Source: Thunnus maccoyii (lineage: Eukaryota; Chordata; Actinopteri; Scombriformes; Scombridae). From it: 64,000 nt of DNA. The notes below the pieces were generated by a model. That model was not told where the DNA came from. It made no database searches and was given only the letters and a program-made list of their open reading frames with translations. The stretch spans positions 10,255,925 through 10,319,924 of the forward strand of contig NC_056546.1 of NCBI RefSeq assembly GCF_910596095.1. Reading direction: 5' to 3'. The translations under genes were made by a program, and so were the position numbers. Positions 27,401 to 36,077 of this stretch are shown one piece after another; position 1 is the first letter of the stretch, and every line of letters starts with the position of its first letter.

Positions 27401-30171
27401 TCGCTCCGACACTTCTCGCCCTCTCCACCTTTTTACTTCTGTCTTACTCTTCTCGTCCTCAAATTGTTTCTTTATTCCTCCTCCTCCTTGCTTTTACCTG
27501 CATCCTCTCTTCTCCTCATGTCCTCCCTTCACTTCACCTTCTCACCCCTCCCGTCTCCCCTCTATACCTTGTCACACCAAAGATGACGGACATGACTATT
27601 TAATTAGCATTTGCTAGCTGGTCGGTCAAAGCAGTCATAGGGGACACAATTAGCGGTGCTCTGCTTGCCTCTGCTCTCTGCCCTGTCTCTGTTCTCTTCC
27701 TTTTTTTTTCTTTTTGAGGGCTTTTGTTTTTTGGGGGGTTTTTTGACAGCAGTGACCTTGTTTCATTTGTTAATTTCTGAAATTTAACCTTTTTTTTAAC
27801 CAGTAAGTCTCATATATTATCTTTTTGCAAGAGAGACCTGAGGAAAATGGCAGTGTAGGGTCTCTTTGATCCACACAGGCACACACTGATGCAGTTTCAT
27901 TTTTACAGATGATGCCTCTCACACACAAGTTTTTCGTTTCTCATAACAAAATCAACAGCATAAGGCCAGAAGTATGACACCTCTCTAGCTGTTACATTTA
28001 CCATGTTAGTTTGCGGTGGCTAAAACTAATAGTCTACCTGAAGAGGGGGATGATATACCAAAAGTTACTGATTTCAGCTCTATAATTTTGTAATTATCAT
28101 ATTAATTATATTTGAAATGTTTTCAGGCTCCCTTTTTAACATCTGGCCAGGGACAACTGGTGAAAATCAGCTGTTTAGACTAACTCTGGCTAATTTACAG
28201 TTCTTTTACCCTGTTGATTAATGAGTATTGTCCCTGTCAATTAAATAAAATAAAATAGATAAGTACAAAAGATCATTTTGCTGTCCATGTGCTTTATCTT
28301 CATAAAATTGTTTCTAATAATAATTATTATAATTCCACAAGAGAAGTTTTATTATCAAAGAAGTCAAACTCAAAGGGAGGTTTTACAATTTCTTTTACAG
28401 CCTCCAGTGAACCTTTTTCTCCTCTGTTCATCATGACTCCACAACTGGAGGAAAACAAAGTAGTCTACACAAGTTTTTGCTTTTTTCACATGTGCAACCA
28501 GCAACATTTAAGAAGTAATCTGTTGTCATGGCTAAATAATAGGTAAATACAAAGATTGGGCAGTCTGCATGTGCATTGAAAACTTCCTTTCTTTGTGCCA
28601 GTGACTTGATGACAGACCACAGTGGAAAATAACATGATTATCCCACCACCAATAAATATGATGCATACTGTTTTTGTCTCTTACACACACTGTCAGTTTC
28701 TTTTCTAAATGTGTACATTGAAATAAGAATTTAACATGTTGAGGTCTCATTTGCTGACTGTCTCTCTCTCTCGCTCGCTCTCTTCTGCCAGCTCTGGATA
28801 AGGACTTAGCGTCAGCCAAGGTTCTGTATGAGCAGATGCAGAAGGAGGGGACAGTAGACGAGCTGTCACTCAAACGGCTGGCTGTGCTGTACCGCGATGC
28901 AGGAGAGATGTTGCCCTTCACCGAGCCCCCTGTGAGTCACACGCACACACACACACGCACAGTCCAGGATTAAAGGATGTTAGCCCCGGAATATTTAAAT
29001 GTACTATTTTTGGGAAATTTAAGGTTTCCAACCACTTCTAAATTAAACTCACACCCACACAGACTTCACCCCTGTAGTGAATAACAGTAAATGGTCATTC
29101 AAAACTTAGACAAGCAAGTTGATGTCAGTTTAACTCCCCACACAGAGAAAATTTGCATGACATAACTTTGTAAATGTCACTCAGTAACTACCCTTGATGT
29201 GCCCTTAAGTGGCTAGCAGTAGAAAACTGACCACATTGAGCAACTTCTCTGTGTTATTATGTGTGTAACTGTGAGAGCAGATCTGGGAGTTGATGAGGGA
29301 CAATAAAGGATGAGTTCTTAGTTAGTCCGCAATGGATAAATAACAGTTTTCAAGCAGGCTTTTTTGAGTGCTGAAAGATTCAACACTCACCATTTCGCAC
29401 TGCTTATGGTGCAGACACACAGACTCCGGTGAGGACGCGTCTGGACGCACCGGACCACTGAACCTTCCGGCTGGTGGTGACATGGTGGGAGGTGTACTGC
29501 GAGTCGGGTGGTGCTTGGTTTTGGCTCGTCCGTTTTGAACATGACGGCTGGGTCACAAACACTCTCGTATTACAGCTAAAACACTAAAATATGTTTCTGA
29601 AAACATTTGAGGTGTAAAATAGGCAATGCAGTAACAGAATCTTGATTCATATTTGATCAGCGCTGTCCAGTTTGACAGTTTGATCTGAGTTTCGTGAGCC
29701 GGTTGTGTTGCGCTGGATGGACTCATTTGCATACAGTTGAGGTCGAGTTGTGATTTATGCAAATTCAGATATGGCAACTGGTCCGTCAACTCACCGTGCC
29801 GTATCCATCATGCACCACGCGGCTGGATCTACTGCTCTCCGTTTAAAAAAAAAAAAAAAAAGAATAAGATCGGTCAACTTGACATTGCTCAACAGATCCA
29901 GTGTGTCTGCACCATTACAGCACTACAGTATAGTGGATACTATCACTACTGATGCGTCCAGCATTGAGAAATGTCACGATATTGCAAATGTATTGAGTGC
30001 AATGATCTGTGTTCCACTGACATGAATTACATCAGACACAACTCACTATAACAAACTTAAATAACTCTTTTCATAACTTTTCTTATAATAATCCAATAAA
30101 ATAATGTCATGATCATGTTATTATATAATTTCACTGAAAGCTAATACATTTAAAAAACTGAATAAAGCACT

Positions 30172-30210
<39 letters not shown>

Positions 30211-30433
30211 TCCATATTGATACAACCATGCAGACGTGAACAGATATGTGTACAAATACAAACACACATTCACCACAGTGTCTAACCAGCGCTGGCAGTC
30301 GTCCGGCTGGTGTCCTAATATGTGCCACAGTGTGTGTGCTATGGTCTGTGTGTGCCATAGTAATGCGAAGGAGCAGTCTGCCCACTCAGGGTAGTTCAAT
30401 ACACACTGGCCTGCAGCTAGCCTCCTGTGTTTG

Positions 30434-30479
<46 letters not shown>

Positions 30480-30627
30480 AGAAATTGTGCCCCACAGTCA
30501 CAAATATTGTGTAAGCGAGATGGTGTCACTGCAATAGCCTCTCTCTTTTTCTGGCTCCTAGTATTTTTGAGCATTTCAGCAAGTTGCACATTTTGTAAGT
30601 TGATGTAGCATCTATTTTCGGACGAGG

Positions 30628-30711
<84 letters not shown>

Positions 30712-32817
30712 CCCTCTCAGCCCCAGCACTTTGATGTGTTGTCCCCTCGAGGCAGGTGTAGAAGGAAGCCCACCTCTTACCTTCCCATCACTCACCAGCA
30801 GTACAAAGATAGACGGAGAAAGAGGGATGAAGGTAGAGAAACTGCTGCATTATTCACTGAATGTCAGGATAGTTAAGTAATTGCCAGGTTTTATAAGCAA
30901 AGGAAAGGCAGAGGGAGAGATGAATGTCAAAATGGCCGCAGTACACAAAAAGGTTATACAGTTCTCCTCTTAGTCTTTACAGAGGTTGCTGCTCAAGTGC
31001 TTAAAGAAATTTAAAGAAGAAGAAATAAAGTAAAAAAATTACAGAAAAGTATTTTCCCTGAGCAATTTGTCCCTCTAGAAAAAGATGATTTTAAGACTAT
31101 TTTGCAAGTTTCTGAACAGTATTAAAGATTCAAGATTCAAAAAACTTTATTGTCTATAACATAATGATAGGAATTTGTCTTAGTTTAGGGGCTCACAAAC
31201 AACTTGAAAACATACACCCATGAAAGATATAAATTATAACACAAACAGTTCCATAAGTAAATAAGAGCAGGTCTGCAAACAGTTGATGATGTGTAGAAGC
31301 GCTAGTGTGTTGTTTCAGATAACTAGCAGGATGTGCACCATTTTCAAAAAAAAAACAAAAAAAAAAAAACAACACAGTACACTAGAGCTGATATCACACT
31401 TGCATGACAGAAGTTAATGCTGCCAGTTAGCAGGCGAGCTAACCGCTAAATGGTAGCATTTACCTACAGTCCAGCCCGATTTTTATGCCTCCGCGCCAGT
31501 GACAGCCGTGGCCGGAGGGATTATGTTTTTGGGTTGTCAAATTTGGCAGAAAACATCCACTTGGACTCAAAGATGAACTGATTAGATTTTGGTGGTCAAA
31601 AGTCAAGGTCACAGTGACCTCACAAAACACATTTTTGGCCATAACTCAAGAATTCATACGTTAATTATGACAAAGTTTCACACAAATGTGTAATAGGATA
31701 AAATGATGAAGTGATGACATTTTATATCCAAAAGGTCAACTTCACTGTGGCATCATAACGTTCTGCAAAAACACTTTTCTGGCCGTTATTCAACACCATA
31801 ACTCAGGAACAGAAGGGGAGATGTGACCATATTTCACATTTGGTCGGACACTGAATGGGTGACACTAATCTTGGGTTCCCACCTTGAAACTGTGACGATT
31901 GTATAAATCTTCTGTCCCGCCGGGCAGCATCCATATCTGAAGCTTTGTCTACTGTCATGGCTACAACTTTGTGTTCGATCAGCTTTATTGGCCAAGCATG
32001 TGAACACATACAATGAAAATACACTTAATATCTTTTATTAAATATTATATATTATTATCGTCTTCACTACAAATATTATATGAGTCTGGACAGACATGGG
32101 CATAAACTGCAACTTGACTGGTTGATGAAGGCGTAGAACCACGAGGCAGTATTTCTAGTTTTCTATATAATATAATAAAATATAACAAATTGTGCCAAGA
32201 TGGAGGCAGAAATCTTAAAATGTGCACAAATTAAACCAAAGCTGCAGTATCTGCATGGCTAGATAGCATTAGGTGTAGTCCCTCCTTCTAAACTGAACAC
32301 AGCTATTTATCAGCATTAACTGCTACATTAATAAACAAGCGTACATTGTCAGGAGCCGGCGTAATCTGCAGAAAAGCTCTCACCTTCTCCCCCCTCCCCT
32401 CCTCCAAAAAACACCCACCACAACACTTTGTCTGGATCAAAACACTGATTAATTTGCCAGAAACAGAAGCAGAGAGCGAAAAGTGTGTGTATGGGGAGTG
32501 TACTACAAATCCCTTATTTGTGTATTAATGGGGATTTAAAGATGAAACGAGACAACCTGGTTGGAGAGTGGAGACTATTTAGACAGACCCAGGAGGGCTT
32601 ACTTTTGGAAAGAGGCGAGATGGAAACACACACACACACACACACAAACCTCTTACAGCCTCACTATGAGGCAGGTGAGCATTTATGCGCAGCTCGTCGT
32701 GAATATGTTTGATGCTAATTCGACTCTCTTTGTTTCTCTTTCCAGGAGTCATTCAAGTTTTATGCAGACAAGCTGAAAGAGAGAGCTGCCAAAGCCCAGA
32801 CGACAGCAGAGGAATAA
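3155..32817 (+). CDS. lrpprc: LRPPRC, leucine-rich PPR-motif protein, C-terminal 15 exons (5' end outside window)
   Basis: LRPPRC binds mitochondrial mRNAs with SLIRP and supports their stability, polyadenylation and translation. Exons: 3155-3279, 5520-5626, 11405-11473, 11609-11699, 12206-12348, 14203-14347, 15476-15602, 18896-18984, 19082-19286, 21002-21129, 21338-21453, 26220-26294, 27020-27104, 28792-28931, 32746-32817 (stop 32815-32817). All junction phases agree, giving about 571 residues, roughly the last 40% of the 1394-aa human protein. Recognisable stretches include [50 protein letters not shown] and [17 protein letters not shown]-like helical repeats are visible, for example [18 protein letters not shown] and [18 protein letters not shown]. 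The first exon enters in phase 2, so at least one exon lies upstream of base 1. Exon order and phases are seen directly; function is from the family. Confidence 0.96.
3370..3690 (-). mobile_element. hAT-like non-autonomous element, diverged copy 1
   Basis: Reverse-oriented relative to the best copy at 23627-23930. Shared segments include the run near the AAATATGAAGAGTTTCTGATT, TTTGAGCTCCAGGAGCATGTGATGG and the end ATGAAAATCAT. Boundaries are approximate. Lies in the LRPPRC intron 3280-5519. Confidence 0.45.
4000..4600. other. GC-richer intronic block, nothing identified
   Basis: Open frames exist on both strands, but they are low-complexity (Pro/Ser rich) and have no recognised homology or splice context. 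It is part of the LRPPRC intron 3280-5519. Confidence 0.4.
5156..5227. repeat. (TG)36 microsatellite
   Basis: Uninterrupted 72-bp TG array in the LRPPRC intron, about 290 bp before the exon at 5520. Confidence 0.95.
7260..7460 (+). mobile_element. hAT-like non-autonomous element, diverged copy 2
   Basis: Forward copy with recognisable TTTTTGATTGATTATTTAATC, CCCAGAGCACAACATGGAGTC and CAAATGTCTAAAACCCACAGGTATTCA-type segments, as in the copies at 23627 and 33337. Ends are unclear. Confidence 0.4.
7550..7760. repeat. Dispersed teleost repeat
   Basis: Contains TTTAGCTGCTAAATCCTCCA, then CACTAACTTTGTTTGTCTG and ends GTGTTGGACAGGTAAGCGG. Shorter related segments appear at 14560-14700 and 15045-15165. 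I recognise it as a common fish dispersed sequence but cannot name the family. Confidence 0.4.
8330..8370. promoter_or_regulatory. Candidate intronic element with homeodomain-type sites
   Basis: GATTAATC (8341-8348) and CTAATTAA (8353-8360) lie within 20 bp and are followed by TGTAATGATAG, in a non-repetitive setting. Function is inference. Confidence 0.25.
9182..9214. repeat. (GA)n microsatellite
   Basis: Uninterrupted 33-bp GA tract in the LRPPRC intron. Confidence 0.95.
10705..11014 (-). mobile_element. hAT-like non-autonomous element, copy 3
   Basis: Reverse copy ending TTTAGTTGCAGCCCTA (about 10999-11014), the inverse of the TAGGGCTGCAACTAA terminus. Internal segments such as TTGAAGACGCCACTTTGGGCTC also match the family. 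Confidence 0.65.
12349..14202. other. LRPPRC intron
   Basis: Holds a hAT-like copy (12612-12930), C-rich and A-rich runs (13350-13383), and a block at 13440-13600 with CAATCAGACAGG and TCTGTAATGCCAGACTAATT that could be regulatory. No exon seen. Confidence 0.6.
12612..12930 (-). mobile_element. hAT-like non-autonomous element, copy 4
   Basis: Reverse copy ending CATTAATCGCAGTGCTA near 12929, with internal TTTTGATCTTTAAAGTCATT and a degraded start GTTGATTAATCAACAGATTG. Boundaries are approximate. Confidence 0.5.
14203..14347 (+). CDS. lrpprc: LRPPRC exon with poly-threonine tract
   Basis: This 145-bp exon follows the PFEVPE segment and opens with TWYEQA. It encodes an uninterrupted run of eight threonines from a pure (ACC)8 repeat at 14251-14274, then [20 protein letters not shown]. 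The corresponding part of human LRPPRC is a Ser/Thr-rich linker (from memory), so the tract sits in a variable linker between PPR helices and is probably tolerated. A pure coding trinucleotide repeat is likely to be length-polymorphic. Confidence 0.93.
15603..18895. other. LRPPRC intron
   Basis: A 3.3-kb intron. Poly-A runs lie near 16550 and 16627, a G run at 17221-17234, and a GC-rich, homeodomain-site-containing block at 17290-17470. No exon or mobile element recognised. Confidence 0.6.
17290..17470. promoter_or_regulatory. Candidate GC-rich intronic regulatory block
   Basis: A GC-rich stretch unlike the surrounding intron, ending with GCGGTGATAAGGATTGCCC (GATA-like plus GGATT) and TGCTCAATTGAGCGGACGGATTAATC in two adjoining parts. 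The frames open across it have no splice context or homology. Confidence 0.3.
18996..19036. repeat. (AC)n(TA)n microsatellite
   Basis: Compound array just after the LRPPRC donor at 18985, in a 97-bp intron. Confidence 0.9.
19082..19286 (+). CDS. lrpprc: LRPPRC exon, conserved C-terminal PPR segment
   Basis: The longest LRPPRC exon in the window (205 bp) encodes about 68 residues containing [18 protein letters not shown] and [16 protein letters not shown], both close to the human protein. The exon is entered in phase 1 from 18984 and leaves in phase 2 to 21002. It is preceded by a CA/TA repeat intron of only 97 bp. Confidence 0.95.
20010..20480. other. GC-rich block in LRPPRC intron 19287-21001
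   Basis: Non-repetitive, GC-richer than its flanks, with a C run at 20346-20356. No exon recognised; could be conserved non-coding DNA. Confidence 0.3.
21721..23295. repeat. Local diverged triplication in LRPPRC intron
   Basis: Three related segments: 21721-21790, 22616-22730 and 23161-23295. All carry GATACATTACTTACY-like sequence followed by TTCATCACTATTTAAACA; the second and third also share GAGTGATTAYCCCTCTCARTC upstream. Spacing is about 900 and 550 bp. They are not adjacent to a recognised transposon end. Confidence 0.6.
23627..23930 (+). mobile_element. hAT-like non-autonomous element with 8-bp target duplication, best copy
   Basis: Begins TAAGGCTGCAACTAACGATT and ends GCGCTGCAGCTCTA, imperfect terminal inverted repeats. 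It is flanked on both sides by CTGAGCAG (23619-23626 and 23931-23938), an 8-bp duplication as made by hAT transposases. It has no open frame of its own, so it was moved in trans. It is the reference for the other copies in the window. Confidence 0.8.
24180..24960. other. GC-richer block of LRPPRC intron 21454-26219
   Basis: Non-repetitive except (GT)n at 24502-24526, poly-A at 24669-24687 and a TG tract near 24815-24840. Contains GCTTTTAATTCTGTACGAGG. No exon seen; possible regulatory DNA. Confidence 0.3.
27110..27137. repeat. (AC)n microsatellite after LRPPRC donor
   Basis: A pure AC tract starting 5 bp into the intron after the exon ending 27104. Confidence 0.9.
27220..28791. other. LRPPRC intron (27105-28791)
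   Basis: Contains pyrimidine-rich sequence (27360-27560) and a block at 27590-27660 with TTTAATTAGCATTTGCTAGC and GACACAATTAGCGG. No exon seen. Confidence 0.5.
29390..29780. repeat. Probable dispersed repeat in last LRPPRC intron
   Basis: GC-richer sequence with ACTCCGGTGAGGACGCGTCT and GCACCGGACCACTGAACCTT, which I associate with a fish dispersed repeat; family not named. Followed by poly-A at 29844-29861. Confidence 0.35.
30175..30207. repeat. (CA)n microsatellite
   Basis: First of three dinucleotide arrays within 540 bp in the last LRPPRC intron. Confidence 0.95.
30438..30478. repeat. (TG)20 microsatellite
   Basis: Pure TG array; inverse complement of the longer CA array 152 bp downstream. 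Confidence 0.95.
30631..30709. repeat. (CA)39 microsatellite
   Basis: 79-bp pure CA array, the longest simple repeat noticed in the window. Confidence 0.95.
31125..31290 (-). mobile_element. Probable LINE 3' end remnant
   Basis: AAGATTCAAGATTCAAAAAA followed by CTTTATTGTCTAT resembles the inverted 3' end of fish LINEs, which often carry short tandem units and a TTTATTGTC end. No coding remnant is visible. Low confidence in family and extent. Confidence 0.35.
31455..31925. repeat. Dispersed teleost repeat
   Basis: Starts near ATTTTTATGCCTCCGCGCCA and contains GGTGGTCAAAAGTCAAGGTC, GGCCATAACTCAAGAATTCA and TCTTCTGTCCCGCCGG. This arrangement is familiar from many fish genomes as a dispersed repeat; I cannot name its class. 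Confidence 0.6.
32746..32817 (+). CDS. lrpprc: LRPPRC terminal coding exon
   Basis: Encodes [18 protein letters not shown] and six more residues, then TAA at 32815-32817. It joins in phase 0 to the preceding exon ending PFTEPP (28931), matching the human EPPESFEFYAQQL end. The acceptor is tttccag at 32739-32745. Confidence 0.96.
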   Translation, partial: ESFKFYADKLKERAAKAQTTAEE

Positions 32818-33045
32818 AGATTCATCCTCCCCTCCTCTTACCTCCATCCAAATCCCTCTGTCTTCTTCCTTTGACGGTTTCTTTTTTTTTTATACAAGTC
32901 GTTTGAGCCCAGCTATTGTTGTATTGTGTTATAACTGTTGGATGTTACTCTGTCCACTGCGTTATTGATAATGTTGATGAAGATGATGATGATGTGGAGA
33001 ATGTACAGAAGTATTTATGCTAATAAATGATGTTAGGAATCTGGT
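32818..33045 (+). terminator. lrpprc: LRPPRC 3' UTR and polyadenylation signal
   Basis: After the stop codon a pyrimidine-rich 3' UTR leads to a canonical AATAAA at 33022-33027, followed by a T/G-rich stretch (ggtttttgtgcctgagtctttgtgtg in two parts) typical of a downstream element. Cleavage is expected near 33040-33050. The exact site is inferred. Confidence 0.75.
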
Positions 33046-36000
33046 TTTTGTGCCTGAGTCTTTGTGTGTTTCAAACGGTGTTTAATCAGTCGTACAGTAG
33101 AGTTTTTCTCAGGGCAGCAGGGAAATCACAGGTGGAACTAAAAGCATTAATGATGGCTCAGTTCCAGTCAGGTGTCCCAGTGAGCCAATATACACAATAC
33201 CACAGCCGTGACACGCCTAATTAAAATCCGGTCCTCGTTAATTTATTAACTACACCTGTGTTTTTCCTGCTAAGACACTACGCTAATGTAGTGTCCCTAT
33301 TTCTTACTACATTCTAACTGTATACAGTATATACTGTTGGGCTGCAACTAACTGTTATTTTCAATTATTGATTAATCTGCAAATTATTTTCTTCATTAAT
33401 TTTTTCGTGCATAAAATGTCAGAAATAATGAAAAACTATGACATCTTCAAACGTCTTGTTTTGTCAGATCAACAGTCTAAAATCCAAAAGATATTCAGTA
33501 TATGAATATCACATCATTAATTATCATGTATTACACATACAAGCTTTAAATCATCACATTTAAGAAGCTGCAACCAGGATTTTTTCCTTAAGAAATTACT
33601 AAAATGATTATTTGATTTAAAAAAATAGTTGCCAATTAATTTCCTGTCGATTAATCAATTTATTGATTGATGTATTTTTGTTCATAGTCAACTGTTGTTG
33701 CAGTCAGTAAACAAGAAGTCAACATACATCAAACTGCAGCTTTAGAATATTGCTTCAAATTAAAGGTACGGCAGAAAAATGTTTTTTTCCAAAACTTAGT
33801 TTTTTTTCTGTTCTGTTTCAATAAAAAATAAATAAATAATACATTTTATTTATAAAGTGCTTTTCAAGATACTCGGATACTTTACAATGACTCCCATTAC
33901 ATCCCCAATTGTTTTTTTTTCCAGCTGTGTGCAACTGCTGAATTTACTTTGTGCATTGCATTGTGGGAGAATAGTGTACATCAACAGTACGTATCGAGCG
34001 TTTTTTCATATGTATACTTCCTTTTGTCACTTTTCCAGTCTTCACACACTACATACTTGAACCTGAAATTAATACGTAGTATGGATTTGTGACACAGCTA
34101 ATAGTTCGGTGACAAAGGTCCATACCAGGTGGAAGTGCCGTCCATTTTCTCAACAAAATATGTTTTATACCCTCTTAAACTATGGAATTATATGTTTAAT
34201 TTAAAACTGGAAAAAACATCCTTAACCTCCATTTTCACCATCAAATGTTTCCACACTGATAAGATGCAAAAGAATATTGTCATCAGTTTGATTTTGCATA
34301 ATATTTAATCACAAATTGAATCTTAAAACTGTCCTGAGCAGTCTTAAGCTTAACTCTAACCCAACCTCTTCTCTCTTCTGTCCCCTGACCTGCATCTGTA
34401 GCCTCCCTCTCTTGGCTTTGAACCCTTTTTTGCTCCAGGGTTTAAAGTTCTCAGGCATTGTGATTTCAGGCACAGAACAGTTTTAAATTCATTTAATACT
34501 CAATTCAAAACATTGTACACATTTCCCCCTGGACAACTTTTCAGGCTCACAGATCTTTTCTTGCTTTAATCCCTGTTGCTCTCCAATATCGGCCCCTGAT
34601 GTTCCTGTTTCATGTAACAAGCTGTTCTTGACCCCGTCAGAGGCCGGCCTCAGATAATACACACCGGTTGTTTCCCAAGAAGATTGTGTACTGGTTGACG
34701 TCAGAGGGTCAGCCCAGACAGCGGAGCTCATTTGGGAAACAAATTAGGACGCAGGAGAAGTAACATGGTTACAGGGAATTTGTGTTATGAACTTATGAAC
34801 CAGTGCTCATCTTGGCAAGTTTGTACAAACCCCATCATTGTTTGCCTTTTGTAACGCTGTGAGAAAGTGATTAAGTAATACGTTTTTTAATAAAGTGACT
34901 TTTTTTAAATAAACATGAGGGGATATTTTTCCCTTGAACATTTTTAGATTATCTTCATAGTGTTATATGTACTTGGATTAATTCCCTTGTGGTTTCACAC
35001 AAAGAACCATTTAAAGGATTTTGTAGTGCTGAAATAACAACCAGTGTGAAGGAAAGTGAAGAATGATGGAAAATGAAACTGTATTGCAATGAGAGACGAT
35101 GAAACTGGCAGAAAGTATGGAGACAAAAATAAACATACTAAAGAGGAGGAATTTGATTTAATACTTTACTAATTTGGACTTAAACCGTGTAGGTAATATA
35201 TTTATCAGGCTTTTGCACCAGTGCAAAAACACACAGCTTACATAATCTTCAATCTATGAGGACACAACAAGTACAAGCTCTTTTTTTTTCTGAGTGTGAC
35301 TTACTAAATCTCTACTAGGCTTTTTTTCAGTGCTCCCTATACTGGCACACACATTGTTAAGCTTAATAACCTTACATATACAAAAAAGATAAAGCTGTAG
35401 AAAAAAAGAAGATTGAAAATGGAACAAGCAAAAGCTCCAGATGGATATCTGCCAAAGTGGCGCTCTAATCATTTGCCAAGATGAAGAAGAGAGGGAGAGA
35501 AAAGAAAAAAAAAAAATCATAATTTTAACTTTGGTTTTACTGCAGAGCTCTGCTGCCATCCAGCAGCAGACATCGTTACTGCAAGAAGTGCTTCTACTGT
35601 TTCACACTCACTCTCAACTTTCTTTTTCCTCAAAATTTACTAAACACTCCCTATTTAAACTGTTAACGCTGGGTACACGTTGAGGTCGTTTTCATCACTC
35701 AACAATGAGAGGAACTGATGCACTTTTAGGAATTATGTGTGACATTTTTCACACCTTGAGGTGCCAGGGTGGTTATGACGTGTGTTTCTACCATTTAAAA
35801 GAGTGCAAGAGAGTTTCTGATGTTGACATTTTTGTAAAGATTCTAAAAATACAATACAAATATATCATTTTCCTCTCCTAAATTAAGAGTTTTTCACTCT
35901 GAAATGAGAACAGCTAACACTAAAACAAACAACAGGAAGCGTGGCTCAGTGTCGAACCAGTCGAACTAGAACCCAAATTACTTTTTTACCGCTTCCTATA

Positions 36001-36077
36001 GTAAACTGTGCACAACTGAATTTGTGTGTGACTTCAGATGACATTTGGTCTGATTGTAGAAATTGGTCCAGATTTGT
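33046..36077. other. LRPPRC-ABCG8 intergenic (tail to tail)
   Basis: About 3 kb between the LRPPRC poly(A) site and the ABCG8 stop codon. Contains a hAT-like copy (33337-33705), a segment 33840-33893 with CATTTTATTTATAAAGTGCT of a common fish repeat, and presumably the ABCG8 3' UTR at its right end, for which no convincing AATAAA close to the stop codon was seen. Confidence 0.6.
33337..33705 (+). mobile_element. hAT-like non-autonomous element, copy 6
   Basis: Begins TTGGGCTGCAACTAACTGTT and contains AAAATGTCAGAAATAATGAA and AAAAATAGTTGCCAATTAAT, matching the copy at 23627. The far end near GTTGTTGCAGTC is degraded. Confidence 0.7.
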
